Origin: Nageia nagi
Lineage: Eukaryota; Pinophyta
Assembly: GCA_050084985.1 (NCBI GenBank)
Contig: JBITNC010000001.1
Location: 165,354,001 to 165,418,000 of the forward strand
Direction of reading: 5' to 3'
Length of the DNA: 64,000 nucleotides
The notes under the pieces were generated by a model that was not told the DNA's origin, searched no databases, and saw nothing but the letters and a program-made list of their open reading frames with translations. How positions within the stretch are numbered: the first letter of the stretch is position 1; the number at the start of each line of letters is the position of its first letter. This document shows, one piece after another, positions 38,601-49,985 of the stretch. The translations under genes and the position numbers were made by a program.

Positions 38601-39155
38601 ATGATAACTAAAAGGTTAGAAATTCACAAACAAGTACATGTCCAATTTGATTATGATGGTCAAGATTTTAAGGATAGATATAAAAGAGATGTTTATATGA
38701 AATTACTTTGAAAAAAACTTTTTGCACTTATGATACATTTCCCTAATTTACCTAAATAAGTGCAATTAGAAATAGCCATGAAATACTTTAAAAATCATAC
38801 ATCAAATGTATGGGAAGTAAAACTAAATGGTTTAAAAGTTGCAATTGAAGTAAAGGCATAAAAAATATGGATGGAACAAGAATCTAAAATGAGTTCATTA
38901 TAATGGTTTCGTCTACATTGGCTTTATGATAAACCCAAAATTGTGATAGATTATGTTGAAGATATTCATATGAAATTTATGGGACATCATTTTATTTTGA
39001 CCTCAATTGTTTATGATCAAGTATTATCACATCTTACATCATATTTCCTAGAAGATGAAATTGTATATAATTATAGTTCATTTTTTAGTAATAATTATTG
39101 TGCGAACAATCGTTTGAATGTAAAAGCATGTTTGAATGAATTTTGCAACATCTAG
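38601..39155 (+). pseudogene. Accessory ORF downstream of pol in gypsy B (unknown function)
   Basis: From ATG 38,601 a single reading frame runs 185 codons to TAG 39,153-39,155. It is broken by five in-frame stops and no frameshift, which is good evidence that it was once translated. It starts MITKRLEIHKQVHVQFDYDG and includes RYKRDVYMKLL, FKNHTSNVWEVKLNGLKVAI, LHWLYDKPKIVIDYVEDIHM and a Cys/Asn-rich end. I do not recognise the fold. After the terminal stop the same frame shows a hydrophobic run (about 39.2 kb, LIIGVLVFL) that could be a membrane segment. This is the place where Tat- and Athila-type elements may carry an additional or env-like ORF; the function is inference only. Confidence 0.6.
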
Positions 39156-40206
39156 ATAAAAGAAAATGAATTAAAAATGTTGGCTAGAAATATTGTTTCA
39201 ATATAATTAATAATAGGAGTTTTGGTATTTTTGTAGGGAGCCTTATTCCATACTTCCCGTTGTGGAATTCTCCATTACTACTAATTCCATCACCTCTTGT
39301 TTCACTACATCCTACATACATACCTTCCTTTTTTATGCTTCTTAAGGTAAATATTGAAGCTTCAACTCCATCTATGGAACCTAATAGGGTCATTAGTGTA
39401 ATGACCCATCCAAACACCTTTGAGGAGACTTGATGACCTCAAGGGATTTGAACTAAATTACAAATTGATTTATAAAGTGAAATGGATTATGAATGATTTT
39501 ATTCACTATTTTTTTCAATTTGATGTTGGCTTTGAGGTTATTGTGATATAGGTAATAGGTCAACCGATGTGGCTGTTAAGATGGAGACCCCTAGGAACCA
39601 AAGATAAGTTGCTTACGAAGAATGGGTTGGTAAGAGGAGGAAATGATTGGCATTGAATTGCTGATAGCCATAAGGAATATTGTAAATCATATAGATGCAT
39701 ATCACCATTATCATGCATTATTTTTATTTCGATGATGTATGTATATGCACTAATGAATTACCTTGCAAAACGAAGGGTCATCTTAGGTAAAAATGAATTT
39801 AAATAATATATACATTTTGAGTATTGCTTGTTGAGGGAAGGAATATTTGAATGGTTTAAATTTGAATTTTTCACCAAGAGAATTTAATAGACTAAGGCGA
39901 AAATAAAATTAGGAGTTGAAAAGATTAATTGTCTTGTCTTACTAGTTGCAAGTGGACTTGGAATTTGATGCCAATAATTGAAAGAAGACACCCATACAAT
40001 TTATCTTCATGTGTTAGGTGCAAGAAATTATTTAAAAAAATTTGTAAAGTAGTATGAGGTGACTAAAGTATTTTGGGAGGATAGGCCACCCACAAATATA
40101 ATTAATTGACATCTCTCTCAAGAATTAAAAGATCTACACCTACCCAACAAAATAAGTGAGTTGGATGAATAGTCCCACTTTTGGAGAGACTATATCAAAA
40201 TATGCC

Positions 40207-40214
40207 TATAAATA
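40207..40214 (+). promoter_or_regulatory. TATA box of LTR F2
   Basis: TATAAATA about 0.8 kb from the LTR start, matching the position in F1. Confidence 0.55.
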
Positions 40215-41164
40215 CCTTTGGATATATGAGGAAGAGATATCTCTCTCCATTCTTTGCTTTAGGTCCCGTAAGGAAAGGAGTCTTCCCTTCTCAAATGACC
40301 AATTAGATTATCTAGGTGCTCTCTTTCTCAAAACATTAACCTTTAAATGCTAAAATTGTAGTTTTGATATTTAGTCCTTGAAGAATGATATTTAATATCA
40401 TTGGAGGGAAGCATGTGATATGTTTGTACTAACTTATTTGTATGCTCTTAAAGTAAGATGTAGTATGATCTTTATAAAATGCTCTTGTTTGTTGATATAA
40501 GAGTTTTGTTAAATAATTTTTAATTGTTTGAGTCTTAGAGTGATTGAATGATATTATTCAAGATGATAATTGATAGCATTGCAATTTGTTCGTAGTAATT
40601 TGTACTTATTGACTCCTTTGCATGAAAAATTAAATTTAAATTTATTTGTTTTGATGGGATAAGAAAGAGACTAGTACAAAATTGAAAAGAGACATTTTAA
40701 TGACCAATATTGAATTGGAAGTCACAAAAATCCCTCTTGATATGACACCTCAAACATTCGTAATTTTCTTTATTCGTAAACCATTAAACACCCTACAGGC
40801 CATTTTGATTTAATTATTGAGGCATGGGATCAGGTAGCACTGAGTTCTCTTCGAGTATCTATTATGTTTGAACTTTGCGATCATTGCAAGACATGAGGCT
40901 AATAATCTACAAGTTAATACTCATGATCGATAGGAAAGTACTTTCTATTGTTACCTATAGGAAGGCATTATTAGCATATGTGTTGGATGAGCTAGTACCA
41001 TTACCTGTGGTGGCAATCCATTCTACCTTTCAATCTCTGGCTCTTTCGGTTGGCATTGATGAAATCAGCTCGATTCTGGATGCCATGACCATCCCCTTGC
41101 CTCTCTATCCCTCACTAACAAATGATTGATTTGTTGGTTGCTGTCGTTAATGGGTTTTTACAAA

Positions 41165-41860
41165 TTTAGCTTTACACTTGCTAATCACATCGTTTTAAAA
41201 TGCCTCATAACCTCTGCGTATGGATCGCACGGTGATCTTATCTAGGAAAATACTCGTCGAGGTTATAGAGTTTGGATTTACTCTGCTTATGCTTATCGAC
41301 TCATAGCCTTTTTCAGAAAACCCAATTTGCGCATATCCTGCTATTATGCATTTCCTTTGGTAGCCATCTTGAAAGAATGCTGGAAGAGGTCGTAAAGTTT
41401 GGCTTTTGCACTTGACATTCGCCTCTGCGATCTTTTTCAGAAAACCCGACTTGTACATATCACGTTGTGGTTGCAGTCCATAAATTGGGTCTTACGACCC
41501 ATTTTGGAAGAATACTTGCATAGGTTGAAGAGTTTGTCTTTACACTCGACAATCTCATCTGCGTAACGTCTCACAGCCTTTTCAAAAAAAAAATCGTTTT
41601 GTGCTTATCTTCTTGTGATTTCTATCCATAAAAATTGGGTCTTGTACAATTGATAACAATAGCTGCTTAAACGTCACCCTTTTCAGAAAACCGGTTCTGT
41701 GTATACCCTGTTGTCATTACAGTAAGAATGCGTCTTGTGTATTCGCATGGTGGCCATTTTGGAAGAATTCAGGCAGAGATTACAAGTTTGAATTTACACT
41801 ACATCTGCTTAAACGTCTCCATGGCCTTTACAGCAAACCCATTTTACGTTTAGCAGGAGA
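41165..41860 (+). repeat. Degenerate subrepeats of ~110-160 bp inside LTR F2
   Basis: The block TTTTCAGAAAACCC recurs in variant form near 41,312, 41,426, 41,582, 41,692 and 41,828. It alternates with a TTTACACT(T/C)G...ATCTGCG block near 41,169, 41,277, 41,404, 41,532 and 41,792 and with a CATTTTGGAAGAAT block. The base composition is visibly richer in GC than the flanking LTR. Confidence 0.65.
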
Positions 41861-41959
41861 CCATTGCTAATCATGAAATTGCGCTTTGAGAAAAGCATTT
41901 GTCAAATAATTCATGGTTCCCATCAGAGTATCTGATGACATTGCCTATCTAGGAGGTAT

Positions 41960-42600
41960 TTTACCAAACAATTTATAGGTCGTTTGATATAATGGTTGAG
42001 GCATTTGGTCGAACAATGCACCATTCCTCTCTGTGCATTCCTTTGTGTATTTCGTTGAAGTATTTTTCAAAACAATTCAAGCTCTCTTCAACATATTTAT
42101 CCTGGCATTCATTGGAATATTTGGATAAATAATTCCACTCCCTCCAAAGCGTTTCTGTTATGTTACCATTTCACACCTTTAGACTGCATGTAGTAAAACA
42201 ATTCGTAGGCCGTTTCAGTATGTCGTTGAGGCATTTTGTCAATTAATTCACGCTCCTTTCTAATGTATTTGGTATGCAATCTTAGGATTGTACTCAAGGG
42301 AGCATTTTCATATACTACAACATATTTACCTCACATTGCACTTGACGGGTGATTTGTCAAATAATTTTGGGGTTGTCAATGTAATTTCTTCGCCCCTTGA
42401 GACTACACTCGATTTGTCCAACAATTCATAGTCATTTTTAACAAATAATTTGGGTCATATCACGTGATTATGGCATGAGGGGTTTTATCAAATAGATCAG
42501 AGACCCTTTCAGTCAATTTAATAAGGCATTTGAACAAAAAATTCAGATATCTTTTCAATAAATCTGATGAGATATTTCTTCAAACAATTTAGAGGGACTG
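41960..42600 (+). repeat. Degenerate ~60-bp subrepeats inside LTR F2
   Basis: A core like GGCATTTGTCAAACAATTCA recurs about ten times with spacing of roughly 45-120 bp (near 42,003, 42,060, 42,117, 42,230, 42,351, 42,411, 42,482, 42,529 and 42,571). Each copy is diverged. Confidence 0.6.
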
Positions 42601-45148
42601 CCAAGTCTATAGCGTTTGGTATATCTGAGCTTGCTTTAAGGTATATGTGATTAATGATTTAAATATGACTTTTTAAGTTTCATTAGATCATAACAAAAAT
42701 GAGGAGATATTGTTACTTTAGTAATATAAAAATAATATGGTTGTCTCCTTATTACTAGTTTGTGAGCTATCAAAAATTATAAAACTCCATCATTATTCAT
42801 AATAAACGTATATTAGAAATTTGTAAATCTTTAGTAGAAAATATATTGAATAAAATTTGGATTTTATGAGTAAATAGTATAAATGACCTTGAAAAGAATG
42901 TAATATAATGGTGATATGATTACATAGACTAGGAAGAAAATGTTTTTTTTTTAGATTTTGATAATAATTATGAGTTTAGTATCCTAACTCTTTGAAGACC
43001 GTGAATGGGACATTGTTTTCATTAAAACGATTTGGTTTTGCTTTATAAGTATGGATGTTAATAGATGACATTTTTGATTGACTTCGAGATCAAGGAAGAT
43101 AGGTAATCTCTCGATGAGACATAGAACCTATCGAGATTTGAATGGGATATTATTTGTGATGATATTATTTTGAATAGTGACTTGTATGGAAAGATATATT
43201 TGGAAAGTGATTAGACTCCATGGTCGAGAAAGATAAGTAGCCTCTTTCAAGATATAAATCCTATTGAGATCAATATGGAGTACTATATGATTTAGTTATA
43301 TGATGTGTTTGCATATAGGGTAGGATGCATTTCATAAAACCAAGAGCTATCCTAATCCTCACAAACTCTAACCTAATTCTAGTACTTAAAATCATATCAT
43401 CTTGATTCCCGTGGATGAAGACATGCTTGAGGACAACAAAAGATGGAGGGAAACTCGTTAAAAACAAGGATGGTGGTTAAGGAACACTTCAAAGTGGATA
43501 ATGCTATGTAAATAGGGTTATTGCAAATATCAAACCCTAATTTGATACACCATGTATGGAGGAACAATAATTCATGAGAAAATATTATGTATTCCTAAAC
43601 ATGCAATATATGGTTAAGATCATACTAGATGTAATGTAAAACCTTGTTGGGTGAATCAATGAGATACAATACTTGTAAAGGTAAAATCCTAGATGAGTTA
43701 TATGATGTATTTTGTAAACAATGAAGTTTTTGATATACCTCCCAAGATATATTCTCTTGTTAAGTATACTTCATGGATTTTGGGTATGAATAAACTATAT
43801 TAGAAATAAAGACCCTTAAGTAATTTGGTTGGTGAATCAAAGTAAAGGAAAACAAGTTCATAAAGTATACTAAAGGTAGGAGGCCTAATAAGATAGTTAA
43901 ATCTAATATCCATTCAATAGATAGGAAAGGTTGGATTAGAATGGGATTGTGCATCTAACATACAAAAATTAAACCCTAATGGTCTTAATAAGGAAAAGGA
44001 GATGATGCTCGAAGGATGTCATAAAGAATCAAATAGGAGGAATGGTCTCATCAACTAATCAACATTGAGAAAGTTGAATTGACTATCTTCTTAGTACCTT
44101 ACAAGAAAGTTAACTCAAACCTAGTTAGGAATATAAACATCCCTTATACACAAAGGAGGATTAGTCAAAATAGGATTTAGAATAATAGAGGATAAGAATA
44201 GTTAATAACACCTTGAAATACCATTCAAACAAACATAATTGGAAAAAGATTGATACACTTAATGCCACACAACCTTGTTACATGCTTGTGAAGTAATGAT
44301 CTTTCTTTGTATCATGCAATTATGGTTGAATGTTCTTTAATGGTTTCATAAGTAAGTTTTCTTGAAACTTCTTGGACACTTTTGATGAGTTGATGTTTGG
44401 GGTTTGATAGACATGTTTACTAATGGAATTTATTAGACTCAAACAACCACTTGAGGTATTGTTAATCTAATACCCTTGGCTCCCCAAGATATGGGCACGG
44501 AATGTTGAACTCCATGGTGGGCCTAACCGATAGATATGGGTAGGCTAGTGTCCCATATTCTCGACAGGGTGTTAGATGAGAGTAGCAATTGATAAAACCA
44601 TGGTTATCAGGTGAGGGTAATTTAGTAGTCATATTACTTGTAGTTTAGCATATAAGAGTATGATAACTGTTTCATAGGCGATGATGCTACCCTTTTATAT
44701 GGATGATTACCTAGGATAATCTATCTATGCCTATGAATTGGAGGGTCATTCATCAAGTGAGTATGTATAATCTTGTGGAAGAACATTCTCTTGGGTGATT
44801 TGGGCCCCCATGCAGGAAACCACAACGCCATGACTAGAATGTTTGTTGTACATTTCATGGGATGGAAATGGTGGGGTCACCTATGAGGTGTCTTTTTAGC
44901 GGGATGAATGTTATGGAGTGAACACAAGAAAGTTTTTAATCAGGATTGGTTATTCTATACTCTACCAATCTTGCCATATGGATACTGGTAGCTAATAATG
45001 TTGACATGCTCATGTGGATCATCTGAGTCCATTCCTAGATCATTCGAGTGTTTCATTTTAAATAAAAAAATAGGTTTAAATTTTTAGGGTTTGTAAAGTT
45101 ACAAATAAGGTGATAAGAAGCATTGTAGAGGTGGAGCGCTACAATTAG

Positions 45149-45519
45149 GAATTTTAAGCCTAAGCCTAAACCACTACTCCCACCATTTATTCTATATCCC
45201 ATTCATTCCCAACCATATATTCTAGGGAAAGGTCCTCTTCACTTTCGTTTGAGGTCTCCTTACTACTACTTAGATCATGGACATTGGATTATTCGTAGGA
45301 AAACTATTCACCAGCATCATTCAAAAGTTGTAAATCACTTTGTGTTGTAAAAAACCATAGAAAATTATAAAAATGAAATAATACTAAAAACATTGAAAAA
45401 CATAAAAAGTAAATAAAAGAACATATCTTGTACATGTGCTATATATATAGCCTATTAATTATCTTCATGCAAATAAAAGCTTTATATATGTTGTGTCTTT
45501 AAAAATCTTATTCAATTTC
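45149..45519. other. Gypsy B 3' region, no gene seen
   Basis: AT-rich sequence between the ATTAG duplication and the end of the antisense PMD region. No domain is recognised. Confidence 0.35.
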
Positions 45520-46620
45520 TAAAATTTGCATATAATGTTACAGGTGGTTGATTGTATTCCAAACATAAGCATAATGAGTCATCCTCATTATGTTTCTAGA
45601 CCAACCAATCAAGAGGTAGCTTATCTGTATCATATTCCACCTACTCCTTGGGAATTATCTTCTTTTTATATCCCATGTTCACCTTGTATATTCCTGAGTG
45701 ACCATATAAAGAGTTTGATCCTATCATTAGAGGTAGCCCCAAGCTCGTCCCATACAAGATATAGATGGTATGGGAAAAACCTGACATGATCAGGAACAAG
45801 TTGACTCAACATGTTGCGGTAGAACACCACATCATGATGAACTTCATATGTGGGACAAATGTAGAAATCCTCCCTCCATCATATGATCCCCATAGGATAC
45901 TTTGCATGTGTAGAAAAACCAAGAACAAGAAGTCAATGAGGACATGCCACAATAATATGCTCATACATCCATGTCTACAAAGTGACTGTAATAGTCAATG
46001 AGATCTTATGACCCTGAGAGTAGAAGAAAAGCTCCCTATAACATTGTGCCAACAAAGTAGGAGCCTAGGCAAAGATGGTGCCATATTGCATCATATCTGC
46101 CACTACTAGGAGTAATGACCAAAAACTATCATTACTTGTATCAAGTAACACGTAGCACTGGATCAATCTCATCACAAATGAGAACCTAATACTCCCATGT
46201 TGATCATCATGCCAGGAATGAAGATACTTAATCCCACTTGAGATGATCTTAGACATGATCATATCAACCTGATATGCCTCATATAAATAAGAAATGGCTG
46301 GTCTAATATCATCTCAATCAATGACATGTTGAACCCTCTGACCCTAAATGGGTAATCTATACAAGCGATGGATATCCTCTACTGTAATCATCATCTCCTC
46401 TTTCAAGAAATGAAAAGTAAACATGGTGGAGTCCCATCTCTCAAGCAAAGCTACCACAAGAGGGTAATCCCAATGGATGCGACCCATGTAGGGTCCGACA
46501 ATGAGACCCACACTTCAAAGAAACATGTGATCTGCAAGGGTAAGGAGAGCACAAACATCTTGAAGGATTGTGGGATAATGACCCCTATGGTCGAACATAG
46601 CTCAAACCTAGAATAAAAAA
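45520..46620 (-). pseudogene. Plant mobile domain (PMD) coding region, antisense in gypsy B (broken)
   Basis: The minus strand carries one long frame with scattered stops. It begins around 46,610 with RGHYPTILQDVCALLTLADH. The hallmark PMD block follows: YPLVVALLERWDSTMFTFHF, then LKEEMMITVEDIHRLYRLPI (near 46.4 kb), equivalent to the family pattern of a W..T.TFH segment, GE.TITL.DV and GLPI. Further on are AYQVDM, YVLLDTSNDSFWSLLLVVAD, MQYGTIFA, APTLLAQCYRELFFYSQGHK, TLxTWMYEHI and near the end DVVFYRNMLSQLV with FFPY. The family includes Arabidopsis MAIN and MAIL1 and many transposon-borne relatives (Pfam PMD, PF10536-like); its biochemical role is poorly known. About six stops make it a pseudogene. 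Its strand is opposite to gypsy B. Confidence 0.8.
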
Positions 46621-47264
46621 ATTAACTAAGTTAAAAAAAATAACTCTAAAGTCCAAACTTCAATTATCTAATGGCCAAGTCGTAGAGTCATCAATGTCCA
46701 TTGGCTAAATTTTGATGACTATGAACCCTTTGGCCTTAGCTGATGATTGTGATCAAGGTGCCCAAAAAGGGGGAAAATGTTTAAAGATGCACCAAAATCC
46801 AAATTCTAAACAGATAAAAAGTGCTCAAATGCTAAAATAACTACTTCTACATATTCACATTTTTAGATTAGACCCTAAAAATAACAAATTTAACAAAAAA
46901 TTAAAGAGGATTTTAAAACCCGACCTCCTCTATGATTGGTTGTCTTCAGGCAGTTGATCTCCTCCTTAATGATATATTGGCACATGGAATATGACGAGGT
47001 AAGAAAATAGGTGGCCCACAATGAAATGGGCAATAATTCAACTAGAGCTCTCAAGAATAAGAAAAGACAAATGAGAAAATGACAACTCATTTTGTCTTTT
47101 TATTTTAACCATGACTTAGAGCATCAATGATTTTAAATAGGACATCGATGATTTACATGGAACATCAATGATTAGAACTAATCACCAATGACCTATAAAA
47201 TTATACAAATACTCAAAATACAACATTCAAAATTTAAAAAAGGGAATGATGAATAAATACTTAA
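46621..47264. other. Gypsy B 3' region between PMD and tandem duplication
   Basis: About 640 bp without recognisable coding sequence. The minus-strand frame 46,890-47,090 has no domain that I know and may be upstream sequence of the PMD unit. Confidence 0.35.
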
Positions 47265-48845
47265 GGCCTCCTTTTAGTTTAGGATTAGCTTAGCTTCATA
47301 TTGAGACTAAAGTAATAAAATATCATAATTTAAAGTATTTAAACCCTTCTTCTAGAGAAGGAAAATATAGAAATATGCATGTATATGAAGCACATTTTTA
47401 CAAAAATATTAAAAAATCTCTTTAAACACCTCATCATTAATCCTTAATGAAGTAATAAAAACACAACTAAAACGGAAAAGACTCCTACTTGTTAAAATAG
47501 CCTAAGTCACATGTTTAAAAGAAATAAAATTTCATGAATAGTTCAAAATTCAAAAAAATCAAACATGATTAACAAACATGATATGACCTTTTGCATAAGA
47601 TCAACATGTACCCTAGCTTACAGGATGAAAATCAACAAAATCAAACCAATTGTATTCACAAAACTCGTAATTTATCTTATCCTAGCTTTGGCATATGTAT
47701 ACAAATCAAGCATCATCATGTACCTTCCATAAACAATGCATAGTATTGAGATAGACACAAGCATCATTTTGGTATACATGTATACACAAGATCTATAATT
47801 TACCTCATACTAACTTTGACATACGTAGATGAGTCAAGCATCATCACCTACCTACCATAAACAACACAATGTATTGAGATAGATACAAACATCATTTTGA
47901 TATACACAACAATGGTTTACAAAATGCGATAAAGTGCAAAACTGAATAGAACATGAGTTGATCATGATTCAACCAATCAAATTTAAGTTATTCACAAATA
48001 TTAGGTCAACTTTAAACATCGATCAAATGTCAACACAAGTCAGGGGACTTAAATAAAACCCTCACCCAAAAAAAATGAAAATTAATCAAAATCAAAAATA
48101 ATAATAACCGATGAGATAAAAAATATACAAAATGTTAAGCCCTCTTTCTTGTTTAGGTTTAGCATAGGTCTATATCAAAAAATACAAAAAATATTTAAAC
48201 TCTTCTTCTAAACATAAGAATCTAGATGGAAAACGTATACCATGGGTCCCTTGTGAGGTAATATTAAGAAAACTATCACCAAACACCTCACACTTTAAAA
48301 AAATAATAATTCATTATAATATATATATATATAATATATATATATATATATAAATGAAAAACCTTAAAATTTGAAAAATGTGTCAAAGATAAAATGACAC
48401 AAATCGCTCACTTATTAATTTGACCAAGGTAAGTGTTTCAAAAAAATTAAAACCTATGAGTAATTTTAAATTAGAGAAGGATGGGATTGAATATGACTAA
48501 GTACATTGTATGAACTTTTGTGTAAGATCATTATGTAACCTAACTGCTAGGACAAAAAGTAGAATAATCAAAATAATTGTATTTACACAGCAACTTCTTT
48601 ATCACATGCTAGCTTCGACATACGTAGACAACACAGTAGCTCATCATGTACCTGCCATAAACAACACACAGTATAGTGATACCAATAAGTTTTGATTTGA
48701 TAATACAACCACACTACTTTCAAAATGTATCAAATACAAAAGGTCAAAAATGAATTTAATTATAATTCAATCAATCAAATTTGGCTTATCCATAGAGAAT
48801 AGATTAATCCAAAATATTGACTAGAGTCAAAAGTACAAGTTAAGA
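47265..48845 (+). repeat. Tandem direct duplication, ~870-bp offset, in the gypsy B 3' region
   Basis: 47,265-48,060 and 48,133-48,845 are diverged copies in the same order. Both start with a (C/T)TAAG(G/C)CC(T/C)...TTTAGG block and have CTTCTTCTA near one quarter and CACCTCA at one third. Both carry a block with ATTGTATT(C/T)ACA followed by TTATC...CTAGCTT(T/C)G(G/A)CATA. The first copy additionally repeats its GACATACGTAGA...CCATAAACAA block (about 47.66-47.77 and 47.79-47.91 kb), giving three such blocks in total with 48.6 kb. Confidence 0.7.
48317..48353. repeat. (TA)n microsatellite
   Basis: An almost pure run of alternating T and A about 37 bp long, interrupted by TAATA steps. It lies in the second copy of the duplication and is absent from the first. 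Confidence 0.9.
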
Positions 48846-48917
48846 AACTTAAATGCATCCACCTTCAGAAAGGTAAGTTTTTGAGTTATCCTTCACTTGC
48901 AATTAGTGGATAGTTTA

Positions 48918-48930
48918 GAAAAGGGCAAAA
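48918..48930 (+). other. Polypurine tract of gypsy B
   Basis: GAAAAGGGCAAAA directly precedes the 3' LTR start TGTAGATAGC at 48,931. Its position and purine content fit the plus-strand primer of an LTR element. Confidence 0.7.
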
Positions 48931-49404
48931 TGTAGATAGCTAAAAATGACCCTTTTTCGACAAATGAAAGAAGAATAAAAAATTAAAATAAAATTAAAAA
49001 ATTAACTATAGTTTTCCAATCACCAGCATTCAAATTCAATTATCAGTGACTCGGGTGAAACATTGACATCCAATACATGGATGCCAGCGACTCTATAATT
49101 GGAAAAAGCAATATAAAAATAACAACTCTTGAAGCATCTTGGGAAGAAAGCAAAGAATAATGGATGACTTATCATCCATCCCGTGTATCTCAACTTCAAA
49201 TTATAGCCATGATAAAGCTGGATAGGCTTTTCTATCCTAATTTTTATCTCAAAATTGGAAACTTTTTCTATTTTCAAAATCTATAAATAAAGCCTTCTAT
49301 AATAAAGTAAAGGGACCCAATTTGAATGCAAAGTTACTCTATCAAAACATATCCAAGTTTACTGAGTTAAATGCATTATTGTTTTACACTTCACATGCTT
49401 ATTT
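48931..49404 (+). mobile_element. 3' LTR of gypsy B, left half (split by copia 1)
   Basis: It aligns with the first half of the LTR at 18,431-19,299, for example at TCATCCATCCC and GAGTTAAATGCATTATTG. Unlike the left LTR it keeps its initial TG. It is interrupted after CACATGCTTATTT by the copia 1 LTR. The right half is at 58,475-58,872. Confidence 0.9.
49400..49404 (+). other. Target-site duplication of copia 1, left copy (TATTT)
   Basis: TATTT here pairs with TGTTT at 58,470-58,474. The uninterrupted LTR at 18.9 kb has TGTTT at this place, so the left copy has acquired one change since the insertion. Confidence 0.85.
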
Positions 49405-49889
49405 TGTTAGAATTTGTAATGAAATATTGTGAATATCTAAACTCCTTGTAAATTCAATTAATCATTTAAATGATATTTAGATACCTTAAGGGATTAATTA
49501 AATTCTTTATTATGTAAACTTTGACCTTACCAAGTGGTTAGTTGGTAGGTTAAAGTTAGGTAATACATTTATTATAACCCTAACCTTACCCTTGGGTTAA
49601 AGGGAGGTTAGGGAGGTGCTCTCATGCTATAAATAGAGGGCTTATCTTCTTGTAATACTACTTAAATTTTGAGTAAGATTACTCTACTAGTTTGTGTAAG
49701 AGAGAAAAGAATTGTAGTAAGAGGGTGCATAGTTTGAGAATTGAGATCTACTTGTGGATGTACTCCCAAGGAGGGAGGAACCACTTATATTGGTGTTATC
49801 TTGTGTGAATGGTGTTATTAGCTTGTAGATGTTGAATGATTTTCCTATAGTCTTGAAACTTGAGGATTAGTGTAGATCTAATTCCTTCA
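49405..49889 (+). mobile_element. 5' LTR of copia 1 (485 bp)
   Basis: It begins TGTTAGAATT and ends ATTCCTTCA. Compared with the 3' LTR (57,981-58,469) I count about 13 substitutions and one 4-bp indel, so the pair is about 97% identical. TATAAATA is at 49,628-49,635. The unrelated insertion site and matching target duplications show it is a genuine insertion and much younger than gypsy B. Confidence 0.95.
49628..49635 (+). promoter_or_regulatory. TATA box of the copia 1 5' LTR
   Basis: TATAAATAGAGGG inside the LTR, conserved at 58,204-58,211 in the 3' LTR and, as CCTATAAATAGAAGG, in the LTR of copia 2. Confidence 0.75.
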
Positions 49890-49891
49890 AT

Positions 49892-49903
49892 TGGTATCAT
49901 AGC
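49892..49903 (+). other. Primer-binding site of copia 1
   Basis: TGGTATCATAGC, one mismatch to the initiator-Met tRNA site TGGTATCAGAGC, two bases after the LTR end. Copia 2 has the perfect version at 60,206-60,217. Confidence 0.85.
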
Positions 49904-49985
49904 TTGGTGTGAAAGCTCTTATTCTTGGTGTGAAAGCTCTTTTTCTTGGTGTGAAAGCTTTTCTTTTTGGTGTGGAAACTACATC
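49903..49985 (+). repeat. 21-bp tandem repeat next to the PBS
   Basis: CTTGGTGTGAAAGCTCTT-type units begin at 49,903, 49,924, 49,945 and about 49,966. Copia 2 has a single CTTGGTGTGGAAGC at the equivalent place, so the array expanded in the copia 1 lineage. Confidence 0.85.

Larger units (their letters stand above)
39392..45148 (+). mobile_element. Solo LTR of family F, copy F2 (5,747 bp) with ATTAG duplications
   Basis: The LTR proper is 39,397-45,143, starting TGTAATGACCCATCC and ending GAGCGCTACA. It is flanked by perfect ATTAG repeats (39,392-39,396 and 45,144-45,148). There is no second internal copy of its start and no gag or pol sequence, so it reads as a solo LTR. A TATAAATA is at 40,207-40,214. 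Two internal repeat arrays occupy 41.17-42.6 kb. It is about 1.1 kb longer than copy F1, mostly through this repeat-rich middle. At 5.7 kb it is very long for a plant LTR. The ORF-like stretches inside (40,156; 40,875; 41,195) show no domain. Confidence 0.85.

Noticed and set aside
40156-41458. ORFs inside the 5.7-kb solo LTR as host genes
   Set aside because: They are short, lie in different frames over subrepeats and have no recognisable domain; the LTR borders with ATTAG enclose them.
49892-49903. TGGTATCA motifs as tRNA gene fragments
   Set aside because: They are short primer-binding sites next to LTR ends (also 2,768 and 60,206); no tRNA fold surrounds them.
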